Below are positions 8,248-17,760 of a DNA stretch of 64,000 nucleotides, one piece after another. Every line of letters starts with the position of its first letter. The stretch's first letter is position 1. Below the pieces are notes generated by a model that was given only the letters and a program-made list of their open reading frames with translations, was not told the DNA's origin and did no database searches. This DNA comes from Muribaculum sp. An289 (lineage in GTDB: Bacteria > Bacteroidota > Bacteroidia > Bacteroidales > UBA932), in contig NZ_NFIV01000004.1 of the NCBI RefSeq assembly GCF_002159555.1, positions 124,001 through 188,000 of the forward strand. The letters run 5' to 3'. The position numbers and the translations under genes are program-made.

Positions 8248-9464
8248 GAAGGGTAGTGATTACAGGCATGGGGATATGGTCCTGCATAGGGGAGTCGTGC
8301 AGCGAGGTGGAGCAGTCCCTGCGTTCCGGAAAATCGGGTATCGGGATTGACCCTCTGCGCACGGAGTACGGCTACCGTTCACCTCTTACTGGGATAGTCC
8401 GCAGGCCTTCCCTCAAGGGGATTCTGGACCGCAAACAAAGGGAGTTCCTTGCCGAAGAAGGAGAATACGCATATATGGCGACAAAGGAGGCCGTGGAAAA
8501 TGCGGGTCTGGATGCGGATATGCTTGAAAAATGCGGTGCAGGCATAATTTACGGCAACGATTCCACGGCTGAGGCCGTAATTCGCGGCCATGAGAGGATA
8601 TTGGAAAAGAAGGATACGACCCTCGTGGGGGCGGCTTCGATATTCCGCTCCATGAACTCGACGGTCACGATGAACCTTTCGACGATTTTCCGCCTGAAAG
8701 GAATAAATATGACAGTATCAGCCGCGTGTGCAAGCGGTTCCCATGCCATAGGGCTTGCCGCAATGCTCATAAGGAGCGGCCTGCAAAAGGTCGTCATAGC
8801 AGGCGGGGCGCAGGAAACCAATTATCTTTCAATGGCGAGTTTCGACGGGATAAGCGCTTTCTCTATGAGAACGGATGAGCCGGCTAGAGCTTCGCGCCCG
8901 TTTGACAGATACCGGGACGGGCTTGTGCCTTCCGGAGGTGCCGCCTCCCTTGTGCTCGAGGATTACGGGCATGCCGTGGAGCGCGGGGCAGTAATCCTTG
9001 CCGAAGTATTGGGATACGGTTTCTCTTCGAATGGCGGAATGATATCTTCGGCCAGCGCCGAAGGCTCGGAAAAGGCCATGCGCATGGCACTTGACGAAGC
9101 CGGACTGTCTCCGGACAGGATAGATTATGTCAATGCCCATGCCACTTCAACGGTGCAGGGGGACATGTATGAGGCAATCGCGATAGACCGGCTTTTCGGC
9201 AGGTACCGCACTCCGGTGTCCTCTACGAAAGGCATGACAGGCCATGAGTGCTGGATGGCCGGGGCATCGGAGACCGTGTATTCGATATTGATGATGCGCG
9301 GGGGATTCATCGCCCCGAACATCAACTTTACCGAACCTGACGAATACTCCGCTCCTCTGAACATAGTGGCCGATACAGCAAAGGCTGACATACGCTGTTT
9401 TCTGAGCAATTCTTTCGGTTTCGGAGGTACGAACAGCGCCCTTGTCGTCGGCAGGGCTGAGTAG
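8244..9464 (+). CDS. Beta-ketoacyl-ACP synthase (FabB/FabF type)
   Basis: The condensing-enzyme triad is complete: Cys162 in [12 protein letters not shown], His299 in [12 protein letters not shown] and His334 in [14 protein letters not shown]. The glycine-rich end [14 protein letters not shown] is present. The '[12 protein letters not shown]' segment differs from the housekeeping FabF 'TGH..GAAG' and recalls the ketosynthases of aryl polyene clusters. It would extend an acyl-ACP by decarboxylative condensation with malonyl-ACP. No acyl carrier protein, dehydratase or thioesterase gene is adjacent, so partners must lie elsewhere. Confidence 0.88.
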   Translation: MRRVVITGMGIWSCIGESCSEVEQSLRSGKSGIGIDPLRTEYGYRSPLTGIVRRPSLKGILDRKQREFLAEEGEYAYMATKEAVENAGLDADMLEKCGAGIIYGNDSTAEAVIRGHERILEKKDTTLVGAASIFRSMNSTVTMNLSTIFRLKGINMTVSAACASGSHAIGLAAMLIRSGLQKVVIAGGAQETNYLSMASFDGISAFSMRTDEPARASRPFDRYRDGLVPSGGAASLVLEDYGHAVERGAVILAEVLGYGFSSNGGMISSASAEGSEKAMRMALDEAGLSPDRIDYVNAHATSTVQGDMYEAIAIDRLFGRYRTPVSSTKGMTGHECWMAGASETVYSILMMRGGFIAPNINFTEPDEYSAPLNIVADTAKADIRCFLSNSFGFGGTNSALVVGRAE

Positions 9465-9508
9465 CATGCTTTTTGCTGGACAGTTTGCGTTTTGCAAGTT
9501 TTTCTGAT

Positions 9509-10486
9509 ATGGCTATTAAGACTATAGGTATTTTGACCTCCGGAGGCGATGCTCCCGGAATGAATGCCGCCATCAGGGCGGTGACAAGGACTGCAATATA
9601 TAACGGCTATGCCGTCAAGGGTATCATGAGAGGATACAAGGGCCTTGTCTGTAACGAGATAATAGATTTGAAATCCAACAGCGTTTCAAATATCATCCAG
9701 CTTGGCGGAACTATCCTGAAAACCGCCCGATGCAAGGAATTCATGACTCCCGAAGGGCGGAAGACGGCTTATGAAAACATGAAGGCCGCAGGGATAGATG
9801 CCCTTGTCGTGATAGGAGGGGACGGTTCTCTGAGGGGCGCGACGATATTCGCCGAAGAATACAATGTCCCTATAGTGGGGCTGCCCGGCACCATAGACAA
9901 CGACCTCGGCGGTACTGACTGGACCATAGGTTACGATACTGCCCTGAATACGGTTGTCGAGTGCGTGGACAAGATAAGGGATACGGCTTCGAGCCATGAG
10001 CGCCTGTTTTTCGTAGAAGTAATGGGCAATACGGCCGGTTATCTTGCTTTGAACGGTGCCATAGCCTCAGGTTCGGAGGCCGCGATAATACCGGAGATAG
10101 AAGAGGAAATCGACCAGCTTGCCGAGCTTATAAATACGGGATTCAGGAAAACGAAAAATTCGGCCATAGTCATAGTGGCCGAAAATCCCAAGACGGGCGG
10201 GGCGATGGCGCTTGCCGAGCGTGTGAAGAAAGAGTTCCCCCAGTATGATGCGAGGGTGACGATTCTCGGCCATATCCAAAGGGGAGGTTCCCCTACGGCA
10301 CGCGACAGGATTCTTGCGTCCAAAATGGGTATGGCAGCCGTGACGGCGTTGATGGAAGGCCAGAGGAACGTGATGATAGGAAAACAGAAAGGCGAATATG
10401 TGTTCGTGCCTTTCGTCCGTGCGATAGACCACCGTGCAGTCATCGACAGGGATGATCTGAATGCGGTCAAGATCCTTTCGATATGA
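9509..10486 (+). CDS. pfkA: ATP-dependent 6-phosphofructokinase
   Basis: This is the glycolytic kinase that makes fructose 1,6-bisphosphate. GGDAPGMN (12-19), GGDGS (103-107) and LPGTIDND (125-132, catalytic Asp130) are all present. Glycine at 106 and in 'LPGTIDND' marks the ATP-using form; PPi-using enzymes carry Asp and Lys there. The HIQRGGSP motif is also intact. The ATG at 9509 gives the usual start [14 protein letters not shown] and 325 residues; the longer reading from 9473 is not favoured. A hairpin directly after the stop ends the unit. Confidence 0.95.
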   Translation: MAIKTIGILTSGGDAPGMNAAIRAVTRTAIYNGYAVKGIMRGYKGLVCNEIIDLKSNSVSNIIQLGGTILKTARCKEFMTPEGRKTAYENMKAAGIDALVVIGGDGSLRGATIFAEEYNVPIVGLPGTIDNDLGGTDWTIGYDTALNTVVECVDKIRDTASSHERLFFVEVMGNTAGYLALNGAIASGSEAAIIPEIEEEIDQLAELINTGFRKTKNSAIVIVAENPKTGGAMALAERVKKEFPQYDARVTILGHIQRGGSPTARDRILASKMGMAAVTALMEGQRNVMIGKQKGEYVFVPFVRAIDHRAVIDRDDLNAVKILSI

Positions 10487-10488
10487 TA

Positions 10489-10532
10489 AATAAACGTCTC
10501 CGGGTTTCTAAAGAAGTTCGGAGCCGTTTATT
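10489..10532. terminator. Bidirectional terminator hairpin
   Basis: AATAAACG (10489-10496) pairs with CGTTTATT (10525-10532), and CTCCG pairs with CGGAG inside, with one T/C mismatch and a 16-nt loop. It lies between the convergent pfkA and HD-domain genes. The HD gene's stop codon (10508-10510) falls in the loop. Confidence 0.75.
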
Positions 10533-11179
10533 ACAAGTTTGAATTTGAGGTCGAAGAAGGCGGCGGCTTTCTTGCAGAGCAGCATCCTGTTCATGAATAT
10601 CTCAAAATAATCTATTACCGGGCTGATGTGGGTGTCGATTTTCAGTTTGAGGGTTATGTTTCCGGCATCCTTGTCCAATTCGAGGTCGGACTCGACCGCG
10701 GCGAAATTTACCCTGTCATGAATGTCGAAACTCGTTTTCCTTCCGTTTCTTACCCTTGAACGCCTTACATCGCTCTTGTCGGCGAGTATCAGTGCGGCCG
10801 CTATGGCATTGACCGGGTAGGCTGTGGATTCGTCATGGTTCCCGATGGCCGTTACTATTTTGGCGATTTCGACAGGTGACATCCCCATGTTGTCAAGTAT
10901 CCTGAAAGCCATGATGGCGCCACTTTGCGCATGGTCGGACCTGTTTACGACGTTCCCTATGTCGTGCATGAAGCCCGCAATCATGGCGAGTTCCACATCC
11001 CTGTCGCTGTAACCGAGTTCCTTCAGCAGTTCCCCTGCCTTTATTGCGCATTTGGTGCAGTGCGCGAAAGCATGTTCCGTAAATCCGAGGGCCTTCAGCG
11101 ACTCATCGGCCTGTTTGATGTATGTGCGGATTTCGTCCGACTTCCTTACTGTCTCGTATGTGATTTCTTTTCTTTCCAT
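10508..11179 (-). CDS. HD-domain phosphohydrolase
   Basis: The metal-binding HD pattern is complete: His40, His72-Asp73 (MHDIGN), His83, His115 and Asp137 (ILADKSD). Such proteins are cytosolic phosphohydrolases of nucleotides or similar substrates; the substrate is not evident. A C-terminal ~80-residue part (DIHDRVNFAAVESDLELD) is beta-rich and outside the HD fold. At 223 residues it stands alone, convergent with pfkA. No output or sensing domain is fused to it. Confidence 0.82.
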   Translation of the reverse strand: MERKEITYETVRKSDEIRTYIKQADESLKALGFTEHAFAHCTKCAIKAGELLKELGYSDRDVELAMIAGFMHDIGNVVNRSDHAQSGAIMAFRILDNMGMSPVEIAKIVTAIGNHDESTAYPVNAIAAALILADKSDVRRSRVRNGRKTSFDIHDRVNFAAVESDLELDKDAGNITLKLKIDTHISPVIDYFEIFMNRMLLCKKAAAFFDLKFKLVINGSELL

Positions 11180-11242
11180 AATTTAAAAAATGGCCATAAT
11201 TTAAAATTGTCCATCATTAAAACTGGTTTTGAACCAGAGAAA

Positions 11243-11278
11243 AGGCGGCCGTCAGAAATCCACTCCCGACGTCCGCCT
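11243..11278 (-). terminator. Terminator of the ferritin gene
   Basis: AGGCGG-C-CGTC (11243-11253) pairs with GACG-T-CCGCCT (11268-11278) with one mismatch. On the minus strand it is followed by TTTTCTCT, as expected of an intrinsic terminator just after the ferritin stop. Confidence 0.65.
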
Positions 11279-11309
11279 GCATCATGAAACTTATTGACTT
11301 TATTATCCG

Positions 11310-11792
11310 TTATTTGCGTTGTCCCAATTTTTCATCGAGCAGGATGAGGGATGCGTTATCGGCTTTTTTCATCTTTTCGTAGATGTCCAGAGCGGTAGCC
11401 TCTTCCTCTACCTGTTCGCGTACGAAGCCCCAAAGGAAATCCTGGGTGGCCTTGTCCTTTTCTGCGGAAGCGATGTCCACCAGCTTGTCTATCATAGCGG
11501 AAACATTGCATTCATGCTCATAGACATGTTTGAACACTTCCTGAACGCTGCCCCAGCCCTGAGGCACCACGTCTATCATATTGACTTTGGCTTCGCCGCC
11601 ACGCCTGATGACATATCCTGCCATTTCGTATGCATGTTCCAGTTCTTCCTGGGACTGTTTCTTCATCCAATTTGCGAGTCCGTCATAACCTTCCTTTGCA
11701 AGGAAGAAAGACATTGAAAGATAAAGGTTGGAAGACCACATTTCAGCTGTAATCTGGTCGTTGATTGCTTTTTGAAGTTTTTCGGTAATCAT
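11310..11792 (-). CDS. ftnA: Ferritin (non-heme, bacterial FtnA type)
   Basis: This 160-residue four-helix protein stores iron in a 24-mer shell. The ferroxidase ligands Glu17, Glu50 and His53 (in QEELEHAYEMAG) and the later EEATALDIYEKM helix are present. The ATG at 11792 gives the standard start MITEKLQKAINDQ; an open extension to 11861 has no family match. It is a single-gene unit with its own terminator. It likely protects this anaerobe from oxidative stress, by family analogy. Confidence 0.95.
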   Translation of the reverse strand: MITEKLQKAINDQITAEMWSSNLYLSMSFFLAKEGYDGLANWMKKQSQEELEHAYEMAGYVIRRGGEAKVNMIDVVPQGWGSVQEVFKHVYEHECNVSAMIDKLVDIASAEKDKATQDFLWGFVREQVEEEATALDIYEKMKKADNASLILLDEKLGQRK

Positions 11793-11951
11793 GATATTAA
11801 ATTTTAAAAATGTTCTACTTTGTCTTTGTCCCGCCCTTGCGGAACGCACTTTGACTATCAAAACGGATACCAGAAACCTCAGCAGCTGTCATTTGTGACA
11901 GAATGTCCGCATTTTCGGACGTTTTGTCATGTTTAATTCGAAACTGTTTCT

Positions 11952-11959
11952 TATTTTTG
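11952..11959 (+). promoter_or_regulatory. -7 promoter element, HAD-response regulator-kinase operon
   Basis: TATTTTTG matches TAnnTTTG and lies 30 bp before the HAD gene ATG. The nearest upstream TTTG (11923-11926) is 25 nt away, longer than the usual 19-21. Confidence 0.5.
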
Positions 11960-11988
11960 CACTTCATAACACACTAAACGGCATCTGG

Positions 11989-12669
11989 ATGATTGCGGAT
12001 TTTGTTATTTTCGATCTTGACGGGACTCTCCTGAACACCATAGGCGATTTGGCCGCCGCGTGCAACCATGTGATGGAAACCAACGGTTATCCGACGTACG
12101 GGCTTGACGATTACAAGCGGTTCGCCGGCAGCGGGGTCAGAAGGCTTGTCGAGCTTGCCCTTCCGTCTTCCGTGCCCCAGGCGGAGGTGGAGAGGATGCG
12201 CAATGAATTCGTGGAATATTACGGGCTTCATATCGACAATGAAACTGTTCCCTATGACGGCATCCCTGAACTTCTGCACGATTTGCAGGAGGCCGGAATC
12301 ACGATGGCAGTGGCTTCCAATAAGTTCCATGAGGGGACATGCAGGCTGGTGAAGAAATATTTTCCCGAAATCAGGTTTTCATCCGTTTTCGGGCAAAGGC
12401 CCGGGATTCCGTTGAAGCCTGATCCTGCCGTCATTTATGAAATCCTCGAAACCGCCGGGTACGCCGGGCCTTCCGGGTCTGTCGTCTTCGTTGGGGACTC
12501 GGGAATCGATATGGATACGGCCCATGCCGCCGGAATCGTATCCGTCGGGGTGTCCTGGGGGTTTCGCAGCCTGTCCGAGCTTGTGGAACATGAGGCGGAA
12601 TATATCGTTGACGGGGCCGGTGCCCTGAAAGACCTTGTTTTTAATTTGAAAGATAACGAAAGACAATGA
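11989..12669 (+). CDS. HAD-family phosphatase, phosphoglycolate phosphatase-like
   Basis: The HAD nucleophile motif FDLDGTLLNT (Asp9 and Asp11), the motif III lysine in PLKPDP, and the motif IV aspartates in GDSGIDMDTA are intact. The cap domain between motifs I and II resembles Gph, which removes phosphate from 2-phosphoglycolate made during DNA repair; the exact substrate is uncertain. The ATG at 11989 follows a TATTTTTG element; the longer frame from 11929 would include that promoter. The stop overlaps the response regulator start by 4 bp. Confidence 0.85.
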   Translation: MIADFVIFDLDGTLLNTIGDLAAACNHVMETNGYPTYGLDDYKRFAGSGVRRLVELALPSSVPQAEVERMRNEFVEYYGLHIDNETVPYDGIPELLHDLQEAGITMAVASNKFHEGTCRLVKKYFPEIRFSSVFGQRPGIPLKPDPAVIYEILETAGYAGPSGSVVFVGDSGIDMDTAHAAGIVSVGVSWGFRSLSELVEHEAEYIVDGAGALKDLVFNLKDNERQ

Positions 12670-13364
12670 GTATGGAAAAGATAAGAATCCTTGTCGTAGA
12701 CGATGAGGAGCCGATTTGCGAAGTGCTGAAGTTCAATCTCGAACGTGAGGGCTACGAAGTGGATACCTGTACCAGTGCGGAGCAGGCCCTGACCCTGGAT
12801 CTCAGGGAGTATTCGCTGATAATGCTGGACATAATGATGGGCGAGATGAGCGGGCTTGGCATGGCCAGGATACTCAGGCACAGGGACGATACCAAAAATA
12901 TTCCGATAATCTTCTGTTCCGCGAAAGGCCGGGAGGAGGATATAGTAAGCGGCCTCGATATCGGGGCGGACGATTATATACCGAAGCCTTTTTCGCTGAA
13001 CGAGGTGCTGGCAAGGGTGAGGAGCGTGCTGAGACGTTCCATGAACAGTTCCTCCAAGAGCGAGGATGCGGCAGAGCGTATAGAAACAGGGCCTTTCGTC
13101 CTTGACCTTAACATGAAAAAATGTTTCGTGGACGGGGAAGGCGTAATACTTACTAAAACCGAGTATGAGATTCTGAAGCTGCTTCTGAGCAAACCGGGAG
13201 TCGTGTTTTCACGCGAAGACATCCTGGCGAAAGTCTGGGGCCCGGGAGTCGTCGTGCTCGACAGGACCATAGATGTGAACATCACCCGTCTCCGTAAAAA
13301 ATTGGGAAAATACGGTTATAAATTAGCTACGAGGTCCGGGTATGGCTATACATTCGAACCATAA
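12666..13364 (+). CDS. OmpR/PhoB-family response regulator
   Basis: The receiver domain (1-120) has the acidic pocket Asp12-Asp13, phospho-acceptor Asp55 (LIMLDIMMGE) and Lys107 (YIPKPF). The C-terminal winged helix (from ~140) includes 'RTIDVNITRLRKKLG'. The gene overlaps the kinase gene by 23 bp. It is followed, convergently, by a phosphate transporter, so a PhoB role is an inference from context. An RprY-type stress regulator is the main alternative. Confidence 0.9.
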   Translation: MSMEKIRILVVDDEEPICEVLKFNLEREGYEVDTCTSAEQALTLDLREYSLIMLDIMMGEMSGLGMARILRHRDDTKNIPIIFCSAKGREEDIVSGLDIGADDYIPKPFSLNEVLARVRSVLRRSMNSSSKSEDAAERIETGPFVLDLNMKKCFVDGEGVILTKTEYEILKLLLSKPGVVFSREDILAKVWGPGVVVLDRTIDVNITRLRKKLGKYGYKLATRSGYGYTFEP

Positions 13365-14622
13365 GAACAAAGGCTTTCTGGACATTTTTTTCGTGATGCT
13401 GCTTTTTTCCCTGGCGGTATCGGTCGTTTTCGTTTCTTTCCAGTACAGGAGGGAGAAGGAGTTCAAGGCGGAAAAACTCAATGCCCAGCTCCAGGTAGTG
13501 AACGAAGACATACTTCTTGGAATCGCCTCGGGTTTGTCCCCGAAGGAAAGCGTGGAAAGCATCCCTCATTCCGACTCGCTGAGGATTAGCGTGATAGATA
13601 CTCTCGGGAATGTCATATACGATACTTATTCGGACAGGCCCGATACGCTTTCAGACCACCGTTCCAGGCCGGAGATTGCAGAGGCTCTGAAAAAAGGGAA
13701 TGCCCATACCGTAAGCAGGCTTTCCGAGACCGGAGGCGTGCTGTTCTTCTATTCGGCCACATACGACGGCAGGCTGATTGTCAGGAGTGCCATCCCTCAC
13801 GGGATAAGCCTGACACAGTTCATGAAAGTAGATGACAGTTTCCTGTATTTCATATCCATCGTAACGTTGCTGATGTTTGCCGTTTCATTCGTCATAGCAA
13901 GGATGATAGACCGTTCCGTGACTTATAAGGGGGAGAGGGAAAAACAGGACCTGAAACGGGAACTCACGGATAATATCAACCATGAACTGAAGACACCGGT
14001 AAGCGCCATAAAGGCCTATCTCGAAACCATCATTACCGTTCCGGATATCAACAAGGCCACCGTATTGAATTTTGTCGGCAAGGCTTACGAGCAGACGGAA
14101 AGGCTGAACAAACTTTTGCAGGACATATCCACTATCACCCGTCTGGACGAGGCGGGATGGATGTTCAAGCACGAGCGGGTGTGCCTGAAGGAAATCATTG
14201 ACGAAATCAGGGAATATATCGATGTCCTTCCGCCTGAAAAGCGCATGGAACTCCATACCAATATCACTGAAAACACCGTTGTTACGGGAGACCCGACACT
14301 GCTTTACTCCATTTTCAGGAACCTTTCCGAGAACGCCCTGGCATATTCGTCGGGAACGGATATCTATGTAAATGTGGAATCGGAAAACAAGAATGAGATA
14401 GAGATTTCGTTTGCGGACAACGGTGTCGGGATAGACGAAGAACACCTTGAAAAGATTTTTTACCGTTTCTACAGGGTCGACAAGGGACGTTCGAGAAAGG
14501 TCGGGGGGACCGGGCTCGGGCTGGCGATAGTCAAGAATGCGGTCCTGTACCATAAAGGCAAAATAAAAGCCCGCCAGCGCAGGGGCGGCGGGCTCGAATT
14601 CATATTTACTCTGGCCAAATAA
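13342..14622 (+). CDS. Membrane sensor histidine kinase (PhoR-like)
   Basis: Two membrane segments (about 12-33 and 167-188) flank a ~130-residue periplasmic sensor region. The dimerisation helix carries phospho-accepting His214 in NINHELKTPV. The ATPase domain has N (NLSENALAYSSG), G1 (DNGVGID), F (FYRFYR) and G2 (GGTGLGLAIV) boxes. It is the partner of the overlapping response regulator. The sensor part has no recognised ligand fold, so the phosphate signal is only suggested by the neighbouring PiT gene. Confidence 0.92.
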   Translation: MAIHSNHKNKGFLDIFFVMLLFSLAVSVVFVSFQYRREKEFKAEKLNAQLQVVNEDILLGIASGLSPKESVESIPHSDSLRISVIDTLGNVIYDTYSDRPDTLSDHRSRPEIAEALKKGNAHTVSRLSETGGVLFFYSATYDGRLIVRSAIPHGISLTQFMKVDDSFLYFISIVTLLMFAVSFVIARMIDRSVTYKGEREKQDLKRELTDNINHELKTPVSAIKAYLETIITVPDINKATVLNFVGKAYEQTERLNKLLQDISTITRLDEAGWMFKHERVCLKEIIDEIREYIDVLPPEKRMELHTNITENTVVTGDPTLLYSIFRNLSENALAYSSGTDIYVNVESENKNEIEISFADNGVGIDEEHLEKIFYRFYRVDKGRSRKVGGTGLGLAIVKNAVLYHKGKIKARQRRGGGLEFIFTLAK

Positions 14623-14625
14623 ATC

Positions 14626-16863
14626 CTATTTCAGATATTCGCTGGCGGCTTTTATGAAGTGCTTCATCTGGTAAAGCATCTCTTCGGATTCCTGGAGGAT
14701 TGTGACATAGAGCATCATCAGGTCCGGATTGTAACTTTCCGACGAGATGCAGTCGGTCCTCTTTTTGCGTATCGACTTTACTCTGTCCTTGATGCTGTCG
14801 AGTTCGTCTATCATTTCGCTTTTTTTCGAGAAGTCGTTGGACGAAATGACGGCCTCGACACGTGTGAGCAGATTGTATATGTCGTTCCTTGCCGGTACGA
14901 ATTCATCTATGTATTCCTGAGGGAGAGGCGTGAAGTTGTTGTCCACATGCTCCTTGCACGGGTCGCAGACCCTTCTGAGCGAATAAAGCATCTGTTCACA
15001 GCTGCTGAAGCCCTGATGCAGCCACGAATTGGTCTGCATCATTTCCGCCTGGTTGTTTATCTTGCGCATGGCCACTATTTCCTTGCGGCGCGAGTTTTTC
15101 AGCAGATACTTGTCGTCCTTGAGTTCGTTGATGGATTTCCTGAGAGCCTTCAGGTCGTTTTTGATGATTCCGTCAGTTATGGACATGAACAGGGAGGCCT
15201 GTGACTGGAGGAGTTTCGACATTACCTGCTGGTAATGTTGTTTTATAAGTTTCATGGAAACCACGTCCGAATCCGAATTCTGGACCTTGCTGATCAGGTC
15301 GTCCTGGGCCTTGTCGTTTTCGATTGCACCCTTGTGCCTGTTGAGGTACATGAAGATGAACAGGCCTATGAACAGGATGATTATTACAATGAATCCGCCC
15401 CAGTGTATGATGCATGTGAGTATGAAGCATGCCATGAATGCAGCAAAGGCAGTGAAAAGCCAGCCGCCGATTACGGAGAGCACTCCTGTTACCCTGTATA
15501 CGGCACTTTCGCGTGTCCATGCCCTGTCGGCGAGGGAGGAACCCATTGCAACCATGAAAGTCACGTATGTGGTCGAAAGCGGAAGTTTGAGGGACGTTCC
15601 CAATGCGATGAGCAGGCCGGACAACACAAGGTTGACAGATGCCCTTACGAGGTCGAAGGCGGCGTGGTCCGCCAATATTATGTCGTCTTTGTTGAAGCGT
15701 TTGTCCGCCCATGCGAGGGCCTTGTCAGGAATGATTTTGGCGATGGCCTGCCCTGCAACGGTCGTTTTTCTGACGATTGTGCGCGCTATCGGCGAAGAGC
15801 CGAACATTTCGCTGCCTTCATCCTGTTTGCCGAGGTTGACTTCCGTCTGGGTCACGCGGTGCGCCTTCTTCGAAGTGATGAGGGCGAATACCATTATGGC
15901 TCCGGAGGCTATCAGGAAGATGACCGGAGTGTCGGCCGGTCCGTTGAGCGAATCCATCAGGAAGTTGTCGAATCCGACACCGTTCCCTTGGGCCATGTAG
16001 TCATGGTAGGTCGAATAGCCAGCGAGCGGTACTCCGATGAAGTTCACAAGGTCGTTGCCTGCGAATGCGAGGGCGAGCGAAAACGTTCCTGTAAGGACAA
16101 TTACCTTGAATACGTTCACTTTCAGGAAATGGAGTATCTGCATCAGTATCGTGAAGAATACGAAGCAGCAGCCAACCACGAGCAGGGTGTTTTCATGTAT
16201 CCATGTCCTGAACCCTTCTGTCATGTACGAAGCGTCCTTTACACCTTTGATAAGCATGAAATATACTATGGCGGTGATGGCGACACCTCCGTATATTCCT
16301 ATTTTCCATTTAAGGTTTTTCTTGTAATTGAACGAGAAGAAAAGACGTGCGAGATACTGTACCAGCGTACCGAAGAAGAATGCTATCGCTACCGATACGA
16401 ATATTCCGATTATCACTGACAATGCCTTTTCCGTGTTGAGAAGCATCCCGAGGGTCAGCGACGGGTCGTCGTGCATCTTGAACATCGCAAGGGCTACGGA
16501 ACCTCCGAGCAGCTCGAATACCATCGAAACCGTCGTGGACGTCGGCATCCCGAAGGAGTTGAACGCATCCAGCAGTATTACGTCGGTAATCATTACGGCT
16601 ACGAAGAGGTACATGAGCTCGGTGGCGTAATAATGTTCGGGCTGGAAGATACCGTGCCGAGCTATATCCATCATGCCGTTGCTCATTGCCGCCCCGACGA
16701 AAATTCCGATTGAAGCGACAATCATCAGTGTCTTGAATTTCGCCGCCTTGGATCCTACGGCCGAATTCAGAAAGTTTACCGCGTCATTGCTTACTCCGAC
16801 ATAGAGGTCGAAAATGGCAAGCGTGAACAATATGACGACGATTACAAGAAATAATGTCTCCAT
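14626..16863 (-). CDS. PiT-family inorganic phosphate transporter with PhoU-like C-terminus
   Basis: Many hydrophobic helices cover residues 1-~510. The duplicated PiT signatures are visible as 'GVSNDAVNFLNSAVG' near the start and 'PLSTTYVTFMVAMGSS' later. The last ~210 residues are soluble and helical, rich in KLLQSQASL and KDRVKSIRKK-type segments, resembling PhoU/DUF47. The protein should import phosphate with a cation. Of the possible starts I take ATG 16863 (METLFLVIVV) over the TTG at 16890. It ends 3 bp from the histidine kinase stop. Confidence 0.92.
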   Translation of the reverse strand: METLFLVIVVILFTLAIFDLYVGVSNDAVNFLNSAVGSKAAKFKTLMIVASIGIFVGAAMSNGMMDIARHGIFQPEHYYATELMYLFVAVMITDVILLDAFNSFGMPTSTTVSMVFELLGGSVALAMFKMHDDPSLTLGMLLNTEKALSVIIGIFVSVAIAFFFGTLVQYLARLFFSFNYKKNLKWKIGIYGGVAITAIVYFMLIKGVKDASYMTEGFRTWIHENTLLVVGCCFVFFTILMQILHFLKVNVFKVIVLTGTFSLALAFAGNDLVNFIGVPLAGYSTYHDYMAQGNGVGFDNFLMDSLNGPADTPVIFLIASGAIMVFALITSKKAHRVTQTEVNLGKQDEGSEMFGSSPIARTIVRKTTVAGQAIAKIIPDKALAWADKRFNKDDIILADHAAFDLVRASVNLVLSGLLIALGTSLKLPLSTTYVTFMVAMGSSLADRAWTRESAVYRVTGVLSVIGGWLFTAFAAFMACFILTCIIHWGGFIVIIILFIGLFIFMYLNRHKGAIENDKAQDDLISKVQNSDSDVVSMKLIKQHYQQVMSKLLQSQASLFMSITDGIIKNDLKALRKSINELKDDKYLLKNSRRKEIVAMRKINNQAEMMQTNSWLHQGFSSCEQMLYSLRRVCDPCKEHVDNNFTPLPQEYIDEFVPARNDIYNLLTRVEAVISSNDFSKKSEMIDELDSIKDRVKSIRKKRTDCISSESYNPDLMMLYVTILQESEEMLYQMKHFIKAASEYLK

Positions 16864-16887
16864 GTCAAACAAATCTGATTTTGCGCG

Positions 16888-16957
16888 CAAAAATATACAA
16901 TATCTCCAATTTATATTCTGAAATCATGTTTCAATAATGTTAAAAAATGTATTTTTG
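16888..16957. promoter_or_regulatory. Divergent -7 elements for PiT and SDR genes
   Basis: TATTTTTG occurs on the minus strand at 16895-16888, 25 bp before the transporter ATG, and on the plus strand at 16950-16957, 29 bp before the SDR ATG. Both match TAnnTTTG. The AT-rich DNA between them holds no gene. Confidence 0.6.
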
Positions 16958-16985
16958 CCATATTAACACACTAAATTTTCAGAAA

Positions 16986-17753
16986 ATGAAAGGAAAGATT
17001 GTTTTTATTACTGGGGCGAGCAGCGGAATAGGCGAAGGCTGTGCAAGAAAATTCGCTTCCGAAGGCTCGGATTTGATACTCAATGCCAGGAATACGGCAA
17101 AACTCGAATCCCTCAAGGCGGAGTTCGAGGGGAAATACGGTTCCAGGGTCCTCCTTCTTCCGTTCGATGTCCGTGACCGCAAGGCGGCCGAGAACGCTTT
17201 GGCATCGCTTCCCGAAGAATGGAAAGGGATAGACGTGCTGATAAACAATGCCGGACTCGTCATCGGAGTTGACAAGGAGTTCGAGGGCAGTCTGGACGAA
17301 TGGGACATCATGATTGATACCAATATCAGGGCACTGCTCGCGATGACCAGGCTCGTGGTGCCGGGGATGGTGGCCCGCGGAAGGGGGCATATTATCAACA
17401 TAGGTTCCATAGCCGGGGATGCGGCATATCCGGGGGGAAGCGTTTACTGCGCGACAAAGGCGGCCGTAAAGGCCCTTTCAGACGGGCTCAGGATAGACCT
17501 TGTGGATACTCCGCTGAGGGTTACCAATATCAAGCCCGGGATGGTGGAGACCAACTTTACGGTCGTAAGGTACCGCGGCGACAAGGCTGCTGCCGACGCA
17601 TTTTATAAAGGTATCCGTCCGCTTACGGGGGACGATATCGCCCTTACCGTGTATTTCGCGGCTTCGCTGCCGGAGCATATCCAGCTTGCGGAATTGCTTG
17701 TGATGCCTACAAACCAGGCTACCGGTACCATTTCATACAGGAAAAAGGAGTAA
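16986..17753 (+). CDS. Short-chain dehydrogenase/reductase (YdfG-like)
   Basis: The NAD(P) loop TGASSGIGEG, the NNAG motif, catalytic serine in NIGSIAGD and YCATK identify a classical SDR of 255 residues. The overall sequence, including 'NIKPGMVETNF', resembles YdfG-type NADP-dependent 3-hydroxy acid dehydrogenases; the substrate is not certain. The start at 16986 is favoured by the upstream TATTTTTG element. The choloylglycine hydrolase gene begins 7 bp after the stop, so they may be one unit. Confidence 0.87.
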   Translation: MKGKIVFITGASSGIGEGCARKFASEGSDLILNARNTAKLESLKAEFEGKYGSRVLLLPFDVRDRKAAENALASLPEEWKGIDVLINNAGLVIGVDKEFEGSLDEWDIMIDTNIRALLAMTRLVVPGMVARGRGHIINIGSIAGDAAYPGGSVYCATKAAVKALSDGLRIDLVDTPLRVTNIKPGMVETNFTVVRYRGDKAAADAFYKGIRPLTGDDIALTVYFAASLPEHIQLAELLVMPTNQATGTISYRKKE

Positions 17754-17760
17754 AACCGCC

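Noticed and set aside
15235-16419. A 394-codon open frame on the plus strand
   Set aside because: It is antisense to the PiT transporter and rich in Tyr, Glu, Cys and His, as expected for a mirror frame of membrane helices.
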